Below, piece after piece: positions 6,331 through 11,840 of a stretch of 11,840 nt of DNA (position 1 is the first letter of the stretch; each line of letters starts with the position of its first letter). Source of the DNA: DASTYU01 sp035764655 (GTDB taxonomy: Bacteria > Chloroflexota > Limnocylindria > Limnocylindrales > CSP1-4). The translations under genes and the position numbers were made by a program. The stretch spans positions 1-11,840 of the forward strand of contig DASTYU010000006.1 in NCBI GenBank assembly GCA_035764655.1, read 5' to 3'. The notes below the pieces were generated by a model. That model worked only from the letters and a program-made list of their open reading frames with translations. It did no database searches and was not told the DNA's origin.

Positions 6331-6339
6331 AGAACCGCC

Positions 6340-6555
6340 GTGAAGGCAGATATCCATCCCCAGTATTTCGAAGCCAAGGTTCACTGCGGCTCGTGCGGAC
6401 GAGAGTGGACGGTGGGGTCCACCCGGCCCGAGCTCCGGGTCGACGTGTGCAGCAACTGCCACCCGTTCTTCACGGGCAAGCAGACCATCATCGACACCGC
6501 CGGCCAGGTGGAGCGCTTCCAGAAGCGTCTCGAGCGCCAAACGCGCGCCAGCTGA
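6340..6555 (+). CDS. rpmE: 50S ribosomal protein L31, zinc-binding form
   Basis: A 71-residue L31, a peripheral 50S protein that helps bridge the subunits. It begins MKADIHPQYFEAKVHC, typical of the family. C16 and C19 (CGSC) with C37 and C40 (CSNC) form the zinc site of the C+ type, so this is the ordinary zinc-containing paralogue rather than the zinc-free form expressed under zinc starvation. The NCHPFFTGKQ segment (39-48) and the basic C-terminal helix ERFQKRLERQ are conserved. The 68-bp gap to rpmA contains a weak 5-bp hairpin (GCCGG/CCGGC) and no clear promoter. It is the last gene of the ribosomal operon, because a strong hairpin follows 22 bp later. Confidence 0.96.
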   Translation: MKADIHPQYFEAKVHCGSCGREWTVGSTRPELRVDVCSNCHPFFTGKQTIIDTAGQVERFQKRLERQTRAS

Positions 6556-6577
6556 CGACATCGGACCCGATCACGCC

Positions 6578-6611
6578 GACGGCCGGTCCCAACGGACCGG
6601 CCGTCTTGATT
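6578..6611 (+). terminator. terminator of the rplU-rpmA-rpmE operon
   Basis: GACGGCCGGTCC (6578-6589) and GGACCGGCCGTC (6594-6605) pair perfectly over 12 bp around the loop CAAC, followed by TTGATT. The stem is very stable, although the T-run is short. The location, 22 bp after the rpmE stop, agrees with an operon end. Confidence 0.8.
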
Positions 6612-6806
6612 CGGGCGCTCGCGTGATCGGCGCGGGTCGTGCGGGTGGTCCGATGGGCGCGGCGCGCCACCCTGGCCGAGCCCGTCGGTCGCCCAGCGTT
6701 CAATCCGGCGGTGTGTTCGTCAGGTGGGTCGCCGACCGTTCCAGGCCGGCTGGTGGGCGGCGACACAGGACGAACGGGCCATCACGGTCCCGACGCCCCG
6801 AGCCGG

Positions 6807-6812
6807 TAGACT
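6807..6812 (+). promoter_or_regulatory. -10 element of a probable leaderless promoter
   Basis: TAGACT ends 7 bases before the ATG of the DUF1385 gene, the spacing at which transcription starts at or next to the ATG. No Shine-Dalgarno sequence precedes that ATG (TTCCCGCC), which fits. I see no good -35 at 16 to 19 bp. Bases 6612-6806 before it hold no gene or clear structure. Confidence 0.5.
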
Positions 6813-6819
6813 TCCCGCC

Positions 6820-7845
6820 ATGTCACGCTTCACCTACGGCGGCCAGGCCCTGATCGAGGGCGTCCTGATGCGTGGCCGCGACGCCATCGCGGTCGCCCTG
6901 CGCCACCCCGATGGCCGCATCGTGTACGCGACCGAGCGCCTCGACTCGGGCATGCACGGCACGCGCTGGTCGAAGCTGCCGTTCCTGCGCGGGCTCGTCG
7001 TCCTGTACGAGACGCTCGTCGTCGGCACCCGCTGGCTCGTGCGCAGCGCCAACGTTCAGGCCGAGGAAGACGGCGTCGAGATCGGCAAGGGCGGCGTCGC
7101 GCTGATGCTTGCGATCACCCTGGTTCTCGGCGTCGGCGTGTTCTTCCTGCTGCCGCTGTTCATCGCGACGTTCACCGCAGGCGACGTCGAGAACGACCTC
7201 GTCCAGCACCTCATCGAGGGCCTCGTCCGCGTGGCGATCTTCCTCGGCTACCTCGTGCTCATCTCCCGCATGCCGGACATCCACCGGGTGTTCCAGTACC
7301 ACGGCGCCGAGCACATGACGATCCACGCGCTCGAGCACGACGACCCGCTGACGGTGGATGCGGTGCGCAAGTACCCGACGGCCCACCAGCGCTGCGGCAC
7401 CGAGTTCCTCGTCGTCGTCATCATCCTGTCGATCATCGCGTTCTCCCTGGTCGGCCGGCAGCCGCCGCGGATCATGGTCGCCAGCCGCCTGCTGCTGATC
7501 CCCGTCATCGCGATGATCGGCTACGAGATCCTCCGGTTCGGCGCCCGCTACCGCCGCAACCCGCTGGTCAAGGTGCTGATGTATCCGGGCATCCTCGTCC
7601 AGATGATCACGACCAAGCGCCCGTCCGACGACATGATCGAAGTCGCGATCGTCTCGATGCAGGAGGCGCTGACGGCGGACGGCGAGACGGTTCCCGCCAA
7701 CTCCGAGTTGTTCGAGCACGACCCCATGCGGCTCGGCCCCGCCACGGTCGAACCGGCCGCCGAGTCCGGCGTCAGCGAGTCCGCCGTCACCGTCCCGCCG
7801 CAGCCCACGGCGGCTTCGCCAGGCGAGCCGCCCGGCCGGTCATGA
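6820..7845 (+). CDS. DUF1385 family membrane protein
   Basis: A 341-residue protein of the DUF1385 family (COG3872, 'predicted metal-dependent enzyme'); function not established. The family start FTYGGQALIEGVLMRG (residues 4-19) is present. Two hydrophobic helices lie near residues 94-120 and 132-150, followed by YHGAEHMTIHALE (160-172) and HQRCGTEFL (189-197). Their H161, E164, H165, H189 and C192 are the conserved residues suspected to bind a metal. Two further membrane helices follow (LVVVIILSIIAFSLVG and SRLLLIPVIAMIGYEIL), then a conserved MYPGILVQMITTKRPSDDMIEVAI segment in two parts and a polar, Ala/Pro-rich tail of about 45 residues. The ATG at 6820 starts at the family N-terminus; the upstream frame is open but unlike the family. 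The gene overlaps prfA by ATGA, an arrangement found in Chloroflexota and Firmicutes that suggests a link to translation. Confidence 0.93.
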   Translation: MSRFTYGGQALIEGVLMRGRDAIAVALRHPDGRIVYATERLDSGMHGTRWSKLPFLRGLVVLYETLVVGTRWLVRSANVQAEEDGVEIGKGGVALMLAITLVLGVGVFFLLPLFIATFTAGDVENDLVQHLIEGLVRVAIFLGYLVLISRMPDIHRVFQYHGAEHMTIHALEHDDPLTVDAVRKYPTAHQRCGTEFLVVVIILSIIAFSLVGRQPPRIMVASRLLLIPVIAMIGYEILRFGARYRRNPLVKVLMYPGILVQMITTKRPSDDMIEVAIVSMQEALTADGETVPANSELFEHDPMRLGPATVEPAAESGVSESAVTVPPQPTAASPGEPPGRS

Positions 7846-8939
7846 CCGGCCTCGACGCGAAGCTCGCGGAGGTCGCCGACCAGTACGACGACCTCCAGGC
7901 CCGCTTCTCGCTGCCCGAAACGACCTCCGACCCCGACGCGATGCGGCGACTCGGTCGCGAGCTCGCCCGGCTCGAACCCGTCGTCGCTGCATACCGCCAG
8001 CTCGAGGAGGCTCGGCGTGAGCTCGACGGCGCCCGCGAGGTGCGCGACGCCGAGACCGATGACGACATGCGGGCCATGGCGCGCGACGAGATCGATCGCC
8101 TCGAGGCGCTCGAGGTGCGGCTGCTGGCCGACCTGCGGGTCCTGCTGCTCCCGCGCGATCCGAACGACGACCGCGACGTCATCCTCGAGATCCGTGCGGG
8201 CGCCGGCGGGGACGAGGCGGGCCTTTTCGCGGCCGAGTTGTACCGCATGTACGCCCGCTACGCCGACCGCCACCGCTTCACCCCCGAGCTGATGAGCCTG
8301 AACGAGACGGGCATCGGTGGCATCAAGGAGGCGATCGTCTCGATTCACGGCGATGGCGCCTACAGCCGCCTGAAGTTCGAGGGAGGGGTGCACCGCGTCC
8401 AGCGCATCCCGGCGACCGAGTCCTCGGGGCGCATCCATACGTCCACGGCAACGGTCATCGTCATGCCCGAGGCGGACGAGGTCGAAGTCGAGATCGACGA
8501 GGACAAGGACCTCCGCATCGAGGTCAAGCGTTCGTCGGGACCGGGTGGCCAGTCGGTCAACACGACCGACTCCGCCGTGCGCATCACCCACCTGCCGACC
8601 GGCCTGGTCGTGGAGATCCAGGACGAGAAGAGCCAGCACAAGAACAAGGCGAAGGCGCTGTCCGTCCTTCGATCGCGCCTGCTCGAACGCAAGCTCGCCG
8701 AGCAGCGCGAAGCCGAATCGGCGACCCGCAAGTCCATGGTGGGATCGGGTGATCGCTCGGACAAGGTGCGCACCTACAACTTTCCGCAGGACCGGGTGAC
8801 CGATCACCGGATCGGCAAGACGGTCCATAACCTGCCCGCGGTGATGGATGGCGAGATCGACGAGTTGATCGACGCCCTCACCATGGCCGAGCAGGCCGAG
8901 CTGCTCGCCGCGGTCACCGGGACCAACGGAGCCAGCTGA
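7842..8939 (+). CDS. prfA: peptide chain release factor 1
   Basis: RF1 (365 residues) recognises UAA and UAG stop codons in the ribosomal A site and triggers hydrolysis of the peptidyl-tRNA. The stop-codon reading tripeptide is P190-A191-T192 (the PxT motif of RF1, not the SPF of RF2). The catalytic G235-G236-Q237 sits in SSGPGGQSVNTTDSAVR. RIHTSTATVIVMPE, DEKSQHKNKAKAL and the C-terminal RVTDHRIG block are all intact, and the N-terminal helical domain is of normal length. The start lies within the DUF1385 stop (ATGA), so the two are translationally coupled. The downstream gene begins 3 bp after the TGA stop. Its own UGA stop would be read by RF2, which is not in this window. Q237 is the expected methylation target of PrmC, whose gene follows the next one. 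Confidence 0.98.
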   Translation: MTGLDAKLAEVADQYDDLQARFSLPETTSDPDAMRRLGRELARLEPVVAAYRQLEEARRELDGAREVRDAETDDDMRAMARDEIDRLEALEVRLLADLRVLLLPRDPNDDRDVILEIRAGAGGDEAGLFAAELYRMYARYADRHRFTPELMSLNETGIGGIKEAIVSIHGDGAYSRLKFEGGVHRVQRIPATESSGRIHTSTATVIVMPEADEVEVEIDEDKDLRIEVKRSSGPGGQSVNTTDSAVRITHLPTGLVVEIQDEKSQHKNKAKALSVLRSRLLERKLAEQREAESATRKSMVGSGDRSDKVRTYNFPQDRVTDHRIGKTVHNLPAVMDGEIDELIDALTMAEQAELLAAVTGTNGAS

Positions 8940-8942
8940 GCC

Positions 8943-11246
8943 ATGGCGCGCGCGGAGCAGGCCCGGCCGTCACCCGCGCGAGCGCACCCGGATGACGTCG
9001 ATCCATCCGCGATCCGCTGGTTCGACCCGGTCGTGGTGCCCATCGAGCGCGCCACGGACCTCGGCTCGGTGCAGGTCGTCAAGCACGGCGATCTGTACCT
9101 GCTGACCGACCCGTTCGGCGACGTCCACGTCGACTCGCGTGGCCTCGGGCTGTACGACCGCGACACGCGACTGCTGTCGTGCTCGCAGCTGCGCGTCAAC
9201 GGCACGCGGCCGGTCCTGCTGCAGGGTACGGCCGGTGGCAACTACCGCGGCACCATCCAGCTCACCAACCCGAGCATCGACCGCAACATCGAGGCGAAGG
9301 TGAACCCGCTCGACGACCTCGCCGGGCGCAAGATCGGGATCGGGCGCGACCGCGTCATGTCGCTGCGCGGCCTCGAGGAGCGGGTCACGGTCGAGAACTA
9401 CGCGGAGCATCCCGAGACCCTGACGATCGAACTCGAGCTCGGGATCGACGGGGCCGACATCTTCGAGGTCCGCGGGCGGGTGCGCGACCAGCGGGGCACC
9501 CTGCATCCGGCCGCCTCCCTGCCGCAGCGCGTCACGTTCCGCTACGACGGACTCGACGGCCGCCGACGGTCCACCCACGTGCGCTTCGGCCAGGCGGCGG
9601 ACGAGATCGAACCGGTCGAGGCGCACGGCGACGCTTCCGACAGCGGTGCCTGGCTGCGCTATTGCTGGACCTGGCCGCTGGCGCCGGGTCAGCGGCGCGA
9701 GCTTCGGTGGGTGGTCTGGGTGACGATCGGGGACGCCGCGAAGGCCACCGACACGCCGGCCGAGCTGTTCCCGGAGCCTCCGCGGATCGACGAGGACGAA
9801 CCGAGCGGGGCGTACCACGCCTGGTCGCGCAGCACGGCCGAGGTGGACACCGACCACGAGCTGTTCGACCTGACCATCAACCGTTCCATCGCCGACCTGC
9901 GCCTGCTGATCAACGAGACCCCCGGTGAGTCCGAGCGCTACATCGCCGCCGGTGTCCCGTGGTTCACCACGCTGTTCGGACGGGACTCGCTGATCGCCTC
10001 ATTGCAGTCGGTGCCGTTCCGCCCGCAGCTGGGCATCGAGACGCTCGGCGTGCTCGCCGCGCGCCAGGCCACCGAGGTCGACGAGTGGCGCGACGCCGAG
10101 CCGGGCAAGATCCTCCACGAGCTGCGCGTCGGTGAGATGGCGGCGGCGGGCGAGCTGCCCCACAGCCCGTACTACGGCAGCGTCGACGCGACGCCGCTGT
10201 GGCTGGTGCTGCTGGGCGAGACGTACGACTGGACCGGCGACCTGGACCTGGTCGACCGGCTCTGGCCGAATGCGCTCGCCGCGCTCGACTGGATCGACAG
10301 GTACGGCGACCGCGATGGCGACGGGTTCGTCGAGTACGAACGCAGGACCGAGCACGGCCTGCTGAACCAGGGCTGGAAGGACTCGAGCGACGCCATCCGC
10401 GATCGGCACGGCAGAGAGGTCAAGCCTCCGATCGCGCTCGCGGAGGTCCAGGGCTACGTATTCGACGCGAAGCGGCGCATGGCGGCCCTTGCCCGTGCGC
10501 GCGGTGAGACCGACCTCGCCGAACGCCTCGAGCGCGAAGCCGCCGAACTCCGCGAGCGGTTCGAAGCCGCGTTCTGGGTCGACGACCTGGGCTACTACGC
10601 GATGGCGCTCGATCGCGACAAGCGTCCGGCCGATGCGATCGCCTCGAACCCGGGTCACTGCCTGTGGAGCGGGCTCGTGTCGGAGGGGCGTGCGCGTCAG
10701 GTCGCCACGCGGCTGATGTCGCCGGAGATGTTCTCGGGCTGGGGCGTGCGCACCTATTCCAGCGACCAGCCGGGCTACAACCCGCTCGGCTATCACACCG
10801 GGTCGGTCTGGCCGCACGACACCTCGCTGGTCGCGGCCGGGCTCAAGCGCTACGGCTTCAACGAGGACTCGAACCGGCTCGTGGGCGACGTGCTCGAAGC
10901 GGCCCAGCATTTCCCGTCCTACCGCCTGCCCGAGCTGTTCTGCGGCTTCGCCCGCGAAGAGAACCTCGATCCGGTGCCATACCCGGTTGCCTGCTCGCCA
11001 CAGGCGTGGGCCGCCGCCGCGCCGTTCCTGTTCCTGAAGACGATGCTGGGGCTGCGGGCCCACGCCGACCGAAAGGAACTCGAGCTGTGGCACCCCCACT
11101 TGCCGTCGTGGGTCGGGCGGGTGACGGTCCGCAATCTGCAGGTCGGCGCCGGAGCAGTTGATCTCCTGTTCCATAGCTGGCGAGGCACGACCAGTGCCGA
11201 AGTCCTGCGCAAGGTCGGCGACGTCAACGTGACGATCCGGTTGTGA
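8943..11246 (+). CDS. glycogen debranching enzyme (amylo-alpha-1,6-glucosidase)
   Basis: A 767-residue cytosolic enzyme of the GDB1 family (COG3408) that removes alpha-1,6-linked glucose branches from glycogen or related glucans. Residues of about 50-290 form the bacterial/archaeal N-terminal beta domain (DLYLLTDPFGDVHVDSRGLGLYDRDTR in two parts, then LINPS-like and WVVWVTIG strands). Residues of about 310-740 form the (alpha/alpha)6 barrel, with GVPWFTTLFGRDS (337-349), NQGWKDSSDA (475-484), HTGSVWPHD (618-626) and YPVACSPQAW (680-689). Acidic residues D480 or D483 are candidates for catalysis by family pattern; I did not align them. There is no signal peptide and no carbohydrate-binding module. 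The ATG lies 3 bp after the prfA stop with a weak CGGAG (8927-8931) upstream. Its position between prfA and prmC is unusual. No other glycogen gene is near. Confidence 0.93.
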   Translation: MARAEQARPSPARAHPDDVDPSAIRWFDPVVVPIERATDLGSVQVVKHGDLYLLTDPFGDVHVDSRGLGLYDRDTRLLSCSQLRVNGTRPVLLQGTAGGNYRGTIQLTNPSIDRNIEAKVNPLDDLAGRKIGIGRDRVMSLRGLEERVTVENYAEHPETLTIELELGIDGADIFEVRGRVRDQRGTLHPAASLPQRVTFRYDGLDGRRRSTHVRFGQAADEIEPVEAHGDASDSGAWLRYCWTWPLAPGQRRELRWVVWVTIGDAAKATDTPAELFPEPPRIDEDEPSGAYHAWSRSTAEVDTDHELFDLTINRSIADLRLLINETPGESERYIAAGVPWFTTLFGRDSLIASLQSVPFRPQLGIETLGVLAARQATEVDEWRDAEPGKILHELRVGEMAAAGELPHSPYYGSVDATPLWLVLLGETYDWTGDLDLVDRLWPNALAALDWIDRYGDRDGDGFVEYERRTEHGLLNQGWKDSSDAIRDRHGREVKPPIALAEVQGYVFDAKRRMAALARARGETDLAERLEREAAELRERFEAAFWVDDLGYYAMALDRDKRPADAIASNPGHCLWSGLVSEGRARQVATRLMSPEMFSGWGVRTYSSDQPGYNPLGYHTGSVWPHDTSLVAAGLKRYGFNEDSNRLVGDVLEAAQHFPSYRLPELFCGFAREENLDPVPYPVACSPQAWAAAAPFLFLKTMLGLRAHADRKELELWHPHLPSWVGRVTVRNLQVGAGAVDLLFHSWRGTTSAEVLRKVGDVNVTIRL

Positions 11247-11262
11247 GCCGGTCGAACCCGAG

Positions 11263-11840
11263 GTGACCGTCGAGGAGGTCCTGCGGGGGGCGATCCAGCG
11301 ACTGACCGCCGCGGGTTCGGAATCGGCCCGGCTCGACGCGGAGCTGTTGCTGGGCTTCGTGCTGGACGTCGACCGGACCGCGGTGCTCGCACACCCGGAG
11401 GCCGCGCTCAGCACCGACCAGGCGGCGAGGTATGACGCGGCGGTGGAGCGGCGAGCGGCAGGGGAGCCGGTTGCGTACATCCGCGGCATCAAGGAGTTCT
11501 ACGGTCTCGCCTTCGCCGTCGACAGCCGGGCATTGATCCCGCGCCCCGAAACCGAGCGGCTGGTGGAGGTGGCCGTCGCCGAGGTCATGCGCCGGCTCAC
11601 GGCCTCCCCGCGCGACCGCGCGGACGCACCGATCCGCATCGCGGACGTGGGGACCGGCAGCGGTGCGGTGGCGGTGGCGCTGATCGTGGCCCTCCGCAAG
11701 CAACGCGTCCGCGACGAGTTCAGCGTGTTCGCAACCGAGATCTCGCCCGATGCGCTGGATCTCGCCAGGGAGAACGCGGTCGGCCACGCCGCCGCCGATC
11801 AGCTGCGCTTCGTGGAGGCCGACCTCCTGCCGCCGTACAT
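11263..11840 (+). CDS. prmC: release factor glutamine methyltransferase, 5' part
   Basis: The window ends inside this gene after about 192 of the usual 280-300 residues. PrmC (HemK) uses S-adenosylmethionine to methylate the glutamine of the GGQ motif in release factors, raising termination efficiency. The N-terminal helical domain (ARLDAELLL, the region that contacts the release factor) is present, then EPVAYIRGIKEFYGLAF and LIPRPETERLVE (91-102). The SAM-binding loop follows at IADVGTGSGAVAVAL (126-140), then ATEISPDALDLARENA. The catalytic NPPY motif would lie just beyond the window end; the final LLPPY is not it. I chose GTG 11263, 16 bp after the debranching gene, because it gives the normal N-terminus; no strong ribosome binding site is seen. 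Its proximity to prfA fits the usual prfA-prmC coupling, with one gene inserted. Confidence 0.95.
   Translation, partial: MTVEEVLRGAIQRLTAAGSESARLDAELLLGFVLDVDRTAVLAHPEAALSTDQAARYDAAVERRAAGEPVAYIRGIKEFYGLAFAVDSRALIPRPETERLVEVAVAEVMRRLTASPRDRADAPIRIADVGTGSGAVAVALIVALRKQRVRDEFSVFATEISPDALDLARENAVGHAAADQLRFVEADLLPPY

Noticed and set aside
6310..6339. Earlier GTG start for rpmE
   Set aside because: It would translate through the GGAGGAG site and add ten residues before the normal L31 N-terminus MKADIHP.
7548..8828. A 426-residue open frame on the minus strand
   Set aside because: It covers the certain genes DUF1385 and prfA in antisense and has no domain of its own.
9999..11492. A 497-residue open frame on the minus strand
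   Set aside because: It is antisense to the debranching enzyme and the start of prmC, with a composition typical of a shadow frame. Both plus-strand genes have full family motifs.

Overview
The window is high-GC DNA, tightly packed with ordinary bacterial genes. The order rplU-rpmA-rpmE, then a DUF1385 membrane protein, prfA and prmC, with a DUF2344 gene upstream of rplU, together with GC-rich third positions, GTG starts and few Shine-Dalgarno sites, points to a Chloroflexota-type bacterium (an actinobacterial relative is the alternative). This assignment is an inference from gene order and composition.

Left part (1-2758, plus strand): an ion-transport cluster. The 3' end of a CBS-domain gene is followed after 8 bp by an ArsB/NhaD-type (P protein-like) permease. 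The permease overlaps by a GTGA junction a CPA2 cation:proton antiporter that has no cytosolic RCK domain. The antiporter meets an AI-2E/PerM family exporter (minus strand, 2733-4127) tail to tail with a 26-bp overlap. That exporter is divergent from a DUF2344 gene (4148-4855), and only 20 bp separate the two starts; this gap may hold a shared, nearly symmetric -10 element.

Middle part (4856-6819): a 398-bp gene-free stretch holds a candidate terminator hairpin, a group of ATTCGTGC half-sites forming a dyad and a long imperfect inverted repeat, and then a near-consensus sigma-70 promoter about 80 nt before rplU. The ribosomal operon follows: L21 (with a 134-residue Lys/Ala/Glu tail), L27, and zinc-type L31 with an excellent ribosome binding site. 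It closes with a perfect 12-bp hairpin.

Right part (6820-11840, plus strand): a DUF1385 membrane protein, probably read from a leaderless transcript, overlaps prfA (ATGA). A glycogen debranching enzyme follows after 3 bp, and then a partial prmC, which the window edge cuts. RF1 and PrmC are functional partners, since PrmC methylates the GGQ glutamine of release factors. The debranching enzyme between them is a metabolic guest in a translation operon.

I see no CRISPR array, prophage, transposase, toxin-antitoxin pair, tRNA or rRNA. The most unusual items are the repeat-rich region before rplU, the diverged DUF2344 protein without its radical SAM partner, the L21 tail, and the debranching enzyme between prfA and prmC. 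None of these is convincing evidence of a new biological system.
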